Shown here: piece by piece, positions 28,402 to 36,427 of the stretch
How positions within the stretch are numbered: position 1 is the stretch's first letter
Layout: every line of letters begins with the position of its first letter
Made by a program: the position numbers and the translations under genes
NCBI GenBank assembly: GCA_050301795.1
Contig: JBNKZU010000031.1
Coordinates: 1-64,000, forward strand
Source: JBNKZU01 sp050301795
GTDB lineage: Bacteria > Pseudomonadota > Gammaproteobacteria > Thiohalomonadales > Thiohalomonadaceae
DNA length: 64,000 bases
Reading direction: 5' to 3'
The notes under the pieces: generated by a model
The model's database searches: none
Seen by the model: the letters and a program-made list of their open reading frames with translations, nothing else
What the model was told of the DNA's origin: nothing

Positions 28402-30129
28402 TTAATCTACTTGTTTACTCAGGTTTTCCCTGGCTTTTTGGGTATTAAAGCTACCTGTTTCAGTCAGAATATTATGACTGATGAGCAGGTGCTTCATTCT
28501 GGTTTTGTCTTCTGTTTTCCCAAATGTTCACAGGTGGCTTTCTGGGTTGATGGGATCATTTGGATTTCCTGTGATGAGTAGGTTATTGAATTTAACCAGA
28601 TTTTCTTTCCATTTTGTTCCGTTCGCTTCTGATTCTGGTTCTCAGAAAATCCCTTTTTTTAGATCTAAACGGGCAGGGTTAAGCGTAATTTGATTGATGA
28701 GAATCATTCATGATTTTACTTCTGAGATGAGCCTGTCTGTGTGCTGTTTTGGTATCAGGTCAAATCAGGTATTAGAGATAAATTGCAGGATCTCTCTGGT
28801 TTTCTCGTCTTGCTCTGACATCTCTTCCCTGTGAAGCTTTTCAGCCTCCTTTAAAGCTTGAGAGTACTCCAGCTCAATGGCTTTGATCTTTGCCTCAACT
28901 TCCTGTTGTTTTCTCTCCAGACTTTCAGGTGATGTGAGATCGCTCAAGGAGTCTATAAAGCTAATGTCGATGTGGTAGACCAGCTCGAATTGACGTTTTA
29001 TTTCAGGCAGTGTGTACCCATGCGCTACCAAATCATCAACATGGTTAATAATCGACTCATTTTGTAGTGCGTTCAGGGTTACTAGTTGTTTATCAAATTT
29101 TGATAGCTCTTGCACGAATTGTACTTCGGGTTTGTGCAGAATACCGATTGATGATTCTGTTTCAAGAGCATACTCAGATCAGACTAATTTCAATTCACGC
29201 AAGGGTGGCTTTCTGCTGGTATCAATAGAGATGGTATCCCCGTGTCTGTTGGTAGATTCCAGAATTGCACCTTTGAGTACCGGATTTTCGCCAGATAGTG
29301 AGAGTAGGTAGGCTTCATTGAAGTTTGTTTTTCTTTCATGCTCTTTTTTTGAGTTGGCAGAAGCCATCTCATTCAGAATTCCCAGGAATTCTGAATCGGC
29401 AGTGATCAAGGTGTGTTTCAGGTCTTCGTAGTAGTGTGTCCCTTGTTCTTTGTCGAATTCTTGAAGAGTGGTTACCAGTAGCTTCAATTCTGCAGGATTG
29501 GCTTTCAGGTATGGGATTAATTGCTTGTATGTCTCTCTGTTTCACTCGGCAACCTGTTTCAGCATTGAGAATACAGGTGATGCCTGATCTATTTTGTATG
29601 AGGTTGCGTTATAGATCTCAGCCAGGGTTTCTATATTTGCTTTGTCGATGTTATTAATAGCTGTTTTTTGACGTTCTTGGAGTGATGTGAAATTCAACTC
29701 GTATTCAAAGTGTTTTCAAAATGCTTGAAGCATGGCTTCATTCGTTGGGATTCCGTTTTTAGCAAGGTAATTTGTAATATCTATTGGGTTCTCCAGTGAC
29801 AACAAATCAGAAACATGCTTCTTTGAAGTAGAGTCCAAAGAAAGGATAAACTCACCAAATTGGTCGAATTCTAATTTTCATTGAAAAGCATCTTGTAAAA
29901 TCCCAAATCTCATAGCTATTTTTCTGATATTTAAGGCTTCTAAGTCAAAAGCACTTTTATCAGAGATATCCTTTAATCATGATGTTCTCGCGTTTAAAAA
30001 GGTGTTCACGCTATCAGGAAATGATTGGTTTTCAATTTGTGTGTTAAGGGTAGCGATTTCGATATTTATTGCTTCTTGCTCAGGATTAAGAGGCTGTTGT
30101 TTTTCTGCTCAAGAAAAAGTTTCTGCCAT
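28402..30129 (-). CDS. 575-residue protein, requires UGA=Gly decoding
   Basis: In the standard code this stretch breaks into fragments. With TGA as Gly it is one open frame from ATG (30127-30129) to TAA (28402-28404), with 10 internal TGA and about 14 GGN glycines and no TAA or TAG. Start MAETFSGAEKQQPLNPEQEA; a charged coiled-coil stretch around residues 390-450 (SLERKQQEVEAKIKAIELEY); end TGSFNTQKARENLSKQVD. Soluble, helical, no membrane segment and no family recognised. The stop lies 18 bases upstream of the antitoxin start. It could be a structural, replication or effector protein of the recoded element. Confidence 0.85.
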
Positions 30130-30189
30130 TTTGCGTTTATGGTTAGAGTATATTAATTATTCATTATATAGATATGCTGTAAATTGCAA

Positions 30190-30627
30190 TTATTTTTCAG
30201 AATATTCTTTCCCGTGAAGTGCCCTATAGAGCCACAGTGAATCTTCTTTCTCTTTCCTTAGTCGCTCCAACTCTCCAAAATTCCAGAGGTTGGGGTACTT
30301 TTTCTTATCTAAAGCAAGAAACTTCAATGGTAGATCTGGAGCTAATTCTCTGAACTCTTTAACCATACTACGATTGATACGATCCATAGTTAAATTTAAA
30401 GCTACTGTACTCACGCCATCTTCTACTAGTCCCTTTATATGCCCGTATTCTGAATTTCGATAGTACTCAATCAATTTCGGCTCATACTCCAGCATGATAT
30501 CAGCTAAAAGAGGGTTTTGTGTGATTTTCAGGTAGTCGTTTCCGAGCTTGGAACTACCCTCTGCTATGCAGAGGGTAGGGCTCATGAGAATGAGAGCTGT
30601 TACCAGAATCGTATTAACCAGATTCAT
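30190..30627 (-). CDS. Small secreted or periplasmic hypothetical protein
   Basis: 145 residues with a Sec signal peptide (NTILVTALILMSPTLCIAEG). The mature part is helical and charged (DYLKITQNPLLADIMLEYEPKL ... LERLRKEKEDSLWLYRALHG). All seven glycines are GGN and the stop is TAA, so it is readable by both codes but has standard-code usage. Its start overlaps the stop of the small frameshifted gene upstream, suggesting an operon. No family recognised. Confidence 0.6.
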   Translation of the reverse strand: MNLVNTILVTALILMSPTLCIAEGSSKLGNDYLKITQNPLLADIMLEYEPKLIEYYRNSEYGHIKGLVEDGVSTVALNLTMDRINRSMVKEFRELAPDLPLKFLALDKKKYPNLWNFGELERLRKEKEDSLWLYRALHGKEYSEK

Positions 30628-30760
30628 TTATCGACTTCTTCCTCTACCAGGTTTACCTGAGTTACTACCTTGATGCCCCCGACGATGTGACTCACCACCT
30701 TTTTTAGGGCCATTACTACCTCGATTCTCACGATCCGAGTCTTTGCCTTTTTTTAGCCAT
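30628..30760 (-). pseudogene. Small Gly/Arg/Ser-rich protein gene with a one-base shift in a poly-A run
   Basis: The ATG at 30760 starts Met-Ala-Lys-Lys and then leaves frame at a run of seven A. Removing one A restores an open frame of about 43 residues (MAKKGKDSDRENRGSNG, later GGESHRRGHQGSNSGKPG) that ends in TAA overlapping the ATG of the secreted protein gene. Either a recent frameshift, a slippery site or a sequencing error. The composition resembles small KGG-type stress or DNA-binding proteins, but no assignment is made. Confidence 0.5.
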
Positions 30761-30795
30761 AGCTTTATCCTTTTTTTTTTGATGAAAAACGAATT

Positions 30796-30847
30796 CATAC
30801 AATTGTATTCAATATTAGATCGAATCTAATTTGAATACAATTGTATG
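30796..30847. promoter_or_regulatory. Nested palindromic operator upstream of the XRE regulator
   Basis: A perfect 17 bp inverted repeat (CATACAATTGTATTCAA at 30796-30812, complement at 30831-30847), each arm holding the self-complementary ATACAATTGTAT. Inside it is a second dyad ATTAGAT (30814-30820) / ATCTAAT (30824-30830). It lies between the divergent gene at 30760 and the XRE regulator at 30903, so it is probably the autoregulatory operator of that regulator. Confidence 0.75.
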
Positions 30848-30902
30848 CAGTACAAGAAGTCTTTAACTTGCAGTATGTGTCCTTTCAGTATGGAGAGGAC
30901 AT

Positions 30903-31124
30903 TTGGAACTAGCTCACGCATTTGGTAATGTCTTGAAACAAAAGAGAAAAGAACTCGGTTTTTCGCAAGAAAAATTGGCCGAGTTATGTTCTCTTGAACG
31001 AACCTATATTTCGTTTCTGGAACGTGGTGAGAGAAAGCCATCTCTTAATATCACGTTCAAGATTGCTGAGGGTTTGGGAATGAGTGCGAGTGAGCTGGTG
31101 AGGGAGGTTGAGAAACAGTTTTAA
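30903..31124 (+). CDS. XRE-family transcriptional regulator (small)
   Basis: 73 residues starting at TTG, preceded by GGAGAGG. Nearly the whole protein is a Cro/CI-type helix-turn-helix (VLKQKRKELGFSQEKLAELCSLERTYISFLERGERKPSL). Stops with TAA. Downstream of a large nested palindrome that is probably its own operator. Similar small XRE proteins control restriction-modification genes (C proteins) and mobile-element genes. Confidence 0.85.
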   Translation: MELAHAFGNVLKQKRKELGFSQEKLAELCSLERTYISFLERGERKPSLNITFKIAEGLGMSASELVREVEKQF

Positions 31125-31135
31125 GTAATGCGATA

Positions 31136-31777
31136 TTACAATAAAGTATCAGCTAACATAATGATAAAACTTTGAAATACAAAGTACGCTACGGCGATTG
31201 AAAATATGAAAATACCTTCTAGCCTTGTCCTCAATTTCCATCTTGATCTTTGACTTGGCCAAAATGGCATTTGAGATATGCCATGCCATGAAATGATGCG
31301 AACAAATAGCGTCATTTCGACTAAATATATAACCGGATATAAGCATAGAAATAAAAAACTTACTCCAATAGCAAAACCATCAAAATAGAATGCCGGAAAT
31401 ACCATCCCTAACATCAAGCCAAGCCATGCAATTGCTAAAAGGGAACCAAAATTTTCAAGGGGAACAATAAATCCAATCGAAAGAATTGTTTTACTTTCAG
31501 TAGCACCAAACAAAATTCTGTGAATCGCAGAAAAAAAGAGAACGGATATCCAGATTACAAACAAGGTATTAGGTGCAAAATGTTCTAAGAAAATAGTAGT
31601 TGACTTATTTGCTAGGTCTGTTTCAATTCCATTAAATTGCATGTACATCTGGACGATTGAGTTTGACTGAATAGAACCAGCATTTCCTATTAATATCCCA
31701 GAAAAAAGTCCTAACCATATGAATGGATAAATATTCTGAATAGTTCTGTGCAGTTGTTTTGAAAAAATGTCACGCAT
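31136..31777 (-). CDS. Hypothetical multi-pass membrane protein
   Basis: 213 residues with hydrophobic segments at about 16-32, 72-88, 100-125 and 128-150, and a final one near the C-terminus (IFIFSIAVAYFVFQSFIIML). Contains a long loop after the first helix (SIVQMYMQFNGIETDLANKST). No family recognised. Convergent with the XRE gene, TAA stop, all glycines GGN. Confidence 0.5.
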   Translation of the reverse strand: MRDIFSKQLHRTIQNIYPFIWLGLFSGILIGNAGSIQSNSIVQMYMQFNGIETDLANKSTTIFLEHFAPNTLFVIWISVLFFSAIHRILFGATESKTILSIGFIVPLENFGSLLAIAWLGLMLGMVFPAFYFDGFAIGVSFLFLCLYPVIYLVEMTLFVRIISWHGISQMPFWPSQRSRWKLRTRLEGIFIFSIAVAYFVFQSFIIMLADTLL

Positions 31778-31846
31778 ATAAAAAACCTAGATGTGATATT
31801 TACTATTCAATTGAATAGCTTCCATGCTGTCTCAATTGATACTTCA

Positions 31847-32086
31847 TTAGTGCTTCTTATCCCTTGGTGGGAATGGGTCATTACCATAGCTGTCACTATC
31901 TCGGATCTGACCATTTGGACGGTGAATAACTACTTCAACTTTTTCACGTTTAGCTTGGCCTCGTGCTTTGTCAATTGCCTCTTTTTGAGTTGAGTGCCTT
32001 GTACCAGCGCGACCAGTACCTTCCTTTTTAATTGCCCAACCACCGTCCTGATGAGGAACGACATGGATGTCTTTTTTCTTACTCAT
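31847..32086 (-). CDS. DUF2188 family protein
   Basis: 79 residues from the ATG at 32086, supported by AGGAG upstream; a longer frame reaching 32185 overlaps the next gene and lacks support. The chain KDIHVVPHQDGGWAIKKEGT ... ARGQAKREKVEVVIHRPNGQI matches DUF2188, a small beta-alpha-beta protein common on mobile DNA, function unknown. Together with the DUF3892 gene 20 bp upstream it forms a two-gene unit divergent from the second XRE regulator. Confidence 0.8.
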   Translation of the reverse strand: MSKKKDIHVVPHQDGGWAIKKEGTGRAGTRHSTQKEAIDKARGQAKREKVEVVIHRPNGQIRDSDSYGNDPFPPRDKKH

Positions 32087-32105
32087 TTGAAAATCTCCTA
32101 TATTT

Positions 32106-32363
32106 TTAACAATCTGGTAGATCGTCGAGATTATTACGGGAAGTACTATCTCGATCTGTTCGAAGGTACTTACCATTCGGGCCATTTACGACACGAATTT
32201 CAGTTCTTCCACCTACCCATGGAACATAGTAAGTATGCGTACCGCTTTCTATGTCATTAATGGCGTCATTTTTACTACGTGGCGACCAATAATCACCAGG
32301 GTTACACAAAGCTGTAATATCACCATTGTTGTCTTTTCGTGTTTTAGTTACTGCTCTATCCAT
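32106..32363 (-). CDS. DUF3892 family protein
   Basis: 85 residues. AVTKTRKDNNGDITALCNPG ... WSPRSKNDAINDIESGTHTYYV ... EIRVVNGPNGKYLRTDRD matches DUF3892, a small protein of unknown function frequent in accessory regions. Upstream AGAGG supports the start. Precedes the DUF2188 gene in the same direction. Confidence 0.8.
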   Translation of the reverse strand: MDRAVTKTRKDNNGDITALCNPGDYWSPRSKNDAINDIESGTHTYYVPWVGGRTEIRVVNGPNGKYLRTDRDSTSRNNLDDLPDC

Positions 32364-32413
32364 TTTTACGTACCTCTTACATTGTGGAAATTACTATTTA
32401 GTTATGCTAAATT

Positions 32414-32500
32414 TGACGAAAGCGTCAACGCTTTTAACCAAAAAAAAGCCGGTGAACGGCGATAACTATTACGTCAATAATAACTATACGGAAACGTCAT
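32414..32500. promoter_or_regulatory. TGACG/CGTCA operator cluster between divergent genes
   Basis: TGACGAAAGCGTCA (32414-32427) is a perfect dyad, and the CGTCA half repeats near 32472 and 32494, the last just before the start of the XRE gene at 32505. Spaced repeats of one half-site between a regulator and divergent genes suggest a CI-like operator array. Confidence 0.6.
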
Positions 32501-32504
32501 CATA

Positions 32505-32846
32505 ATGTCAAGTACTCAGTCAGAAATTTTTCCAAAACGTTTACGTGATGCAAGGGAAATGCGTGACTTAAGTCAATCAGAATTAGCAACGCGTGCTGGA
32601 TTAGCGCCATCAGCGGTTTCTCATTTTGAAACAGGAGCCCGAAAACCTTCATTTGCAAATCTAAGGAGGCTTGCTGATGCTCTAGCAGTAACAACAGATT
32701 ATCTACTTGGAAGAACAGAAGCTCCTGAGGTATTCAATGAAACGGATGATGCGCTTTTTAGAGATTTTGAGAACTTGACGGCTGAGGATAGAGATTTTGC
32801 GCGTGATTTTATGGCGAGCTTAGCAAAAAAGAGTCGTAAAAAATAA
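32505..32846 (+). CDS. XRE-family transcriptional regulator
   Basis: 113 residues. Cro/CI-type helix-turn-helix at residues 9-65 (RLRDAREMRDLSQSELATRAGLAPSAVSHFETGARKPSF ... LADALAVTTDYLLGR) and an acidic helical tail (LFRDFENLTAEDRDFARDFM). It is followed after 18 bp by an ImmA/IrrE peptidase gene, the pairing used to control mobile elements: the peptidase cleaves the repressor on a signal and derepresses transfer or lytic genes. Confidence 0.9.
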   Translation: MSSTQSEIFPKRLRDAREMRDLSQSELATRAGLAPSAVSHFETGARKPSFANLRRLADALAVTTDYLLGRTEAPEVFNETDDALFRDFENLTAEDRDFARDFMASLAKKSRKK

Positions 32847-32864
32847 GATGAAGGAGATATCTAA

Positions 32865-33743
32865 ATGCCTGTTATTGGAAAGTATGAAATGCGAACTCAG
32901 GAAGCTGAACATCTTGTTCGTGAATTAAAAATAACATCACTTCCTATTGATCCAATAGAAATTGCAGAAAATGAAGACATAGCTGTAGAGCCTATGCCAC
33001 CTGATAATCAAGGTGTTTCAGGAATGCTTCTAAAAAGCGGAGATCAGTTTGGAATTGCTTATGCTACTCATATAAAAAATGAAGGGTTCCAACGTTTTAG
33101 TATTGCCCATGAATTAGGGCATTATTTCATACCTGGTCATCCTGAGCAGTTGATACCACTTAGTTCTGGTCAACATTTCTCTCGCGCTGGCTTTACATCA
33201 AAAGAAGATATTGAAATTGAAGCAGATCATTTTGCTGCTGGATTATTGATGCCTAAATTTTTGTTTATGAAGGAAGTCTCTAAAGCGGGATATGGTCTAG
33301 ATGCTGTCGAATCATTATCAGAGAAATGCATTACTTCTATTACAGCTACCGCAATTCGATATGCCCAATTATCTGATATACAAACAGCTATTGTTATAAG
33401 CAGTAACGATTCTATTGATTACGCATTCATGTCAGATTCTCTTAAAGAGATGAAAGGGATTGAGTGGCTAAAAAAGGGTATGCGGTTACCGTTAGGTACT
33501 GTAACTGCAAGTTTTAATAAAGATCAAAACAACATAACTAATTGCATTAAAGACTCTAATGAAATTTATCTACAGGATTGGTTTGGTGGAAAGAAGAATA
33601 TAATCGCAGTTGAAGAAGTTGTTGGGCTAGGTGACTATGGAAAGACGCTTACTGTTATAACGATTGAAGATGGTTTTGACGAAGAGGAGTTGTTAGAAGA
33701 AGAGGAAATGGAAGAGTCATGGAATCCAATATTTAGAAAATAA
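32865..33743 (+). CDS. ImmA/IrrE-family metallopeptidase
   Basis: 292 residues with the zinc motif HELGHYF (HExxH) at about residue 84, followed by an acidic third ligand region (EIEADHFAAGLLMP). The N-terminus has a typical ImmA helical domain (AEHLVRELKITSLPIDPIEIAE). The C-terminus ends in a run of glutamates (EEELLEEEEMEE). In known systems it cleaves the partner XRE repressor. About twenty glycines are all GGN, with no internal TGA, so this gene is standard-code in usage. Ribosome binding site AAGGAG upstream. Confidence 0.9.
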   Translation: MPVIGKYEMRTQEAEHLVRELKITSLPIDPIEIAENEDIAVEPMPPDNQGVSGMLLKSGDQFGIAYATHIKNEGFQRFSIAHELGHYFIPGHPEQLIPLSSGQHFSRAGFTSKEDIEIEADHFAAGLLMPKFLFMKEVSKAGYGLDAVESLSEKCITSITATAIRYAQLSDIQTAIVISSNDSIDYAFMSDSLKEMKGIEWLKKGMRLPLGTVTASFNKDQNNITNCIKDSNEIYLQDWFGGKKNIIAVEEVVGLGDYGKTLTVITIEDGFDEEELLEEEEMEESWNPIFRK

Positions 33744-33779
33744 CCGAAATATTTCATAAAAGTATGGATAAGAAAGTAT

Positions 33780-34247
33780 ATGGAAAAACGAGATCCAAAA
33801 TTAATTGAAATTTGGAGACAGAATAAAATCCCCATTATTTTTCGTCGCGATAAACCTAACCCTATCTTGATTAAATTGCCAGGTTCATTGAGGGATGAAT
33901 ATTCTTGGATAAGAGGTAGTAATCGATATAAACCCAAAAGAGCTGAGAAGTACAGTGGTTGGGAAATACCAGTATCTTGGTTTGATAAGATCATTGAAAG
34001 GTGTTTAGAACGGTACAACCAGCTATTCGTCATTCAGATATATAGAGAGCTTCAGAAATGTGCGCCTGCTTGTTGGAATGCACAAGGCTTCCATTGTGAA
34101 TGCTCTTGTATGGGGGCAAATCATGGAATGGGTCACCCTGGTGGAAACTGGTATGAAGTATCAGAAACATTTGCATTTGAATGGGGTGAAAAAAAGTATG
34201 CATGTAGAAAGCTGGTAAACAAACATGCCCTGTTCATTGAACACTAA
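33780..34247 (+). CDS. Hypothetical Cys/His-rich protein
   Basis: 155 residues. The C-terminal half contains CAPACWNAQGFHCECSCMGANHG, a cluster of Cys and His that could bind zinc, followed by WYEVSETFAFEWGEKKYACRK. The N-terminal half is basic and Trp/Pro-rich. No family assigned. It lies 36 bp after the ImmA gene and probably in the same transcript. It ends in TAA; the next gene, on the other strand, needs UGA=Gly. Confidence 0.6.
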   Translation: MEKRDPKLIEIWRQNKIPIIFRRDKPNPILIKLPGSLRDEYSWIRGSNRYKPKRAEKYSGWEIPVSWFDKIIERCLERYNQLFVIQIYRELQKCAPACWNAQGFHCECSCMGANHGMGHPGGNWYEVSETFAFEWGEKKYACRKLVNKHALFIEH

Positions 34248-34267
34248 TATATTAACAAACTGTTCAA

Positions 34268-34291
34268 CAAAAAAAGGGGCTAGCTTGCCCC
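34268..34291 (-). terminator. Rho-independent terminator of the recoded 143-residue gene
   Basis: On the minus strand GGGGC, a 6-base loop, GCCCC, then seven T. The stem overlaps the last codons and TAG stop of the gene at 34280-34711. The presence of a terminator exactly at the TAG supports the recoded reading frame as the real gene end. Confidence 0.8.
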
Positions 34292-34711
34292 TATTTCTAA
34301 TTCAGAGAATAAATACTTACAAAAGTCACATTCTGATAACTCAGACAAGTATGGTGTGATCTTTTCAATCAGCTCATCTCTCGCACCCTCAGACCAATCA
34401 TAAGAACTACACATAAAATTTCAGTAGGTATATATCTCACTACCTGATCCAGAATAATCATTGATAAAATCATATCCTGTTACCGATTCAATTTCGTTTC
34501 TTGCTAGTTGAAGAATATGTTCAAGAATGCAGTAAACAGGATCTATTCACTCATAATTCTCATATCCACAGCTCTCCTTGAAATCAGAAATAATTTCAAA
34601 AAGACCATATTCATAAATTCATAATTCATCTCAGATCTCACAAGCTCTTTGCAAATCAAGATACCCAAAAGGGCTAAAATGGCGTTGTAATTCGCGTACA
34701 TCGTTTTTCAT
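34280..34711 (-). CDS. 143-residue protein, requires UGA=Gly decoding
   Basis: From the ATG at 34711 to TAG at 34280-34282 the frame is open only if TGA is read as Gly. TGA codons are at residues 27, 31, 55 and 97; eight other glycines are GGN. The protein is acidic and soluble with a plausible fold pattern (DPVYCILEHILQLARNEIES, YDFINDYSGSGSEIYTYG, ELSECDFCKYLFSELEIG). No family recognised; small acidic proteins on mobile DNA are sometimes DNA mimics, but nothing here proves that. A terminator coincides with the TAG. Confidence 0.82.
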
Positions 34712-35430
34712 AACTAAATAGTTAAGAAGATAAAATACCGGGACGATTAATCCACATGATTTATCCACAATGCGAGTGATAGCTGTCAAATGTAGTGTTT
34801 TGCTACTTTTAAAATAACCTATGCAAAACACAGTTTTTGAAAAAATTGGATATGGTTTATTGTTAAATTCTTGATGGTGATGAATATTTAGGAGAAAAAT
34901 ATTTTCAAAAAACATTTAATGGCTATCAGCTTTTAAGAGGTGTTAATTCCATATTAATTATTTCGTAAAAACACCCTTGAAACCGCTTATTGTATACTTG
35001 AATCAGTGGTTGATTAGTAATCCAAGATATTCAGTAAATGAAGAATAACTGGGACATGCACGAACAGAAAAATATCAAGAATTTATCGAAAATCAGATTT
35101 AGATATTTTTAGCCTGACAAAAAGAATGAGTAATGAATATGTTCAAATAATTTGCACGGAAATGAGGGCTTGCAAATGAGTTTTTATTTGACAAAAAAAG
35201 ACTTTTCCATAGAGTTAAGCCCGCAGTTTTAAAAAGAGGCACTATGATGTTCGTTAACATCTGCCTATTTCCAAAAGATTAATATTTATTGAATTAATCT
35301 TTTAACTACTTTTGGAAAATAAGGAAGATATTTTTATCCCCTTATTTTTTTGGTTATGAAAATTTATTGAAATCCTTACATTGATGACTTTATGCTTGAA
35401 AAGCAAGTTAATCAATGAATATGAGAAAGG
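34712..35430. other. AT-rich intergenic region with a large hairpin
   Basis: I see no convincing gene in either code. The main structure is AAAAGATTAAT (35273-35283) and its complement (35293-35303), an 11 bp perfect stem with a 9-base loop, enclosed by TTCCAAAA (35269-35276) and TTTTGGAA (35310-35317). The region may hold promoters, an origin or accessory recombination sites for the integrase that follows. Confidence 0.5.
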
Positions 35431-36264
35431 ATGATAGAACAGTATTGAATTGTATTCAGGCTGTTTTTGAAAAACACGTTTGTTATCCCGTCTGATCTAT
35501 CAACATACACCCACCAGAATTTTAAAAGATTCCTGTGAGCAAATTTGATGGAAAGAAACTGGTCGTCAGAAACATACAATAGTTACAGAAGGTACTTGAG
35601 ATGCTATTGTGAATTCCTGAAAACAGAGTGAGAGCTGATTGAAAATCCTTTTGATAGAATCGTCAAAAGAAAAGGTGCGCAACAACTTCCAAAGACACTG
35701 ACAAAGTATCAGGTTGATGAGTTATTGGAAAATCTTGATAACGCATTTGATAATGCAGTGTTCATCTGAAAGAGAAACAAAACTATTGTTTATACCTATC
35801 TCTATACAGGTTTAAGACTCAGTGAATTAATCAACCTGAAAATCAGGCATCTACAAATGCATGATGGTTATCTGAAGGTTGAGAAATGAAAGTGAAACAA
35901 GGACAGGCTGGTTCCGTTAAGCAAAACACTTGTGCAAATATTAACAAGGTATCTAAGGGAGAGGCGTAAAAAAGGTGAAATGCACGATGACGCGCCACTA
36001 TTCCCTACAGAATACTGAAACCATTTGCAGAAGAGAGATCTGAGACTGATGATTAATAAATTACGTCAATGCGTGACATTCCATTTTACATGGCATCAGT
36101 TAAGACATACCTTTGCAACAGAGTTAGTAAAGAATAACTTTGATATCTACAACATCTCCAGGATTTTGTGACACACAAAAATCGACACCACAAAAATCTA
36201 TTTGAGTGTCGATACTGGAAGATTGAAAAAGCAGTTAGATAAAGTGCCTTTGTTTAGACAATAA
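35431..36264 (+). CDS. Tyrosine recombinase (XerC/D-like integrase), requires UGA=Gly decoding
   Basis: 277 residues from ATG at 35431 to TAA, with eight internal TGA codons (residues 6, 36, 67, 113, 153, 155, 196, 247) and five GGN glycines. With TGA as Gly every catalytic box is intact: YTGLRLSEL (Arg129), EKGKGNKDRLVPL (Lys; both glycines TGA), WHQLRHTFATEL (His222, Arg225), RILGHTKIDTTKIYLSV (His248, Tyr257; the Gly of LGH is TGA). A SAM-like N-terminal domain occupies residues 1-80. AGAAAGG lies just upstream. It points toward the tRNA-Val fragment at 36428-36475, its likely attachment site. In the standard code translation stops after five residues. Confidence 0.97.
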
Positions 36265-36350
36265 CGGAATACAAGTTATCCAGGAAGGTGGTCACGCCAT
36301 GAATGAAATCCTGAATTGTTTGCCAACAAGAGTATTGTGAGTACTTAAAG

Positions 36351-36361
36351 GCAGGGGGTCA
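36351..36361 (+). repeat. Inverted copy of the tRNA-Val core motif
   Basis: GCAGGGGGTCA here is repeated in inverse orientation at 36455-36465 inside the tRNA-Val fragment. A second, inverted copy of part of the core next to the integrase gene could be an extra recombinase binding site. Confidence 0.45.
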
Positions 36362-36379
36362 CAACATCAGAAAAAGAAA

Positions 36380-36406
36380 AAACTCACTAATTATTATAGT
36401 GAGTTT
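36380..36406 (+). terminator. Hairpin downstream of the recoded integrase
   Basis: AAACTCACTA (36380-36389) and TAGTGAGTTT (36397-36406) form a perfect 10 bp stem with a 7-base loop, preceded by an A-run and followed by a short T-containing stretch. Probably a bidirectional terminator between the integrase and the tRNA-derived site. Confidence 0.7.
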
Positions 36407-36427
36407 ATGGCTTAAATATCGGTTAAA

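Noticed and set aside
34631..34915. 94-residue minus-strand frame upstream of the 143-residue recoded gene
   Set aside because: It only exists by extension upstream of the better start at 34711 and ends at a TGA that is glycine in the recoded frame.
35038..35200. Short frames upstream of the recoded integrase (24-28 residues)
   Set aside because: Too short to separate from chance, no conserved pattern and no ribosome binding site.
28402..36264. UGA read as tryptophan (mycoplasma-type code 4) instead of glycine
   Set aside because: It would put Trp in LGH and KGKG of the recombinase and in RVG of RelE, where glycine is expected; TGG is used for Trp in the same genes.
27891..36264. Ordinary pseudogenes with random stop mutations
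   Set aside because: All interruptions are TGA; there is no in-frame TAA or TAG and no frameshift across about 1,200 codons, and TGA falls at glycine positions. Decay would produce mixed damage.
27891..36264. Selenocysteine at the TGA codons
   Set aside because: Up to ten TGA per gene, at glycine positions, in proteins that are not redox enzymes; no SECIS-like element after each TGA.
36297..36415. Frame beginning MNEILNCLPTRVL after the integrase
   Set aside because: It runs through the terminator hairpin and has repetitive, low-complexity composition.
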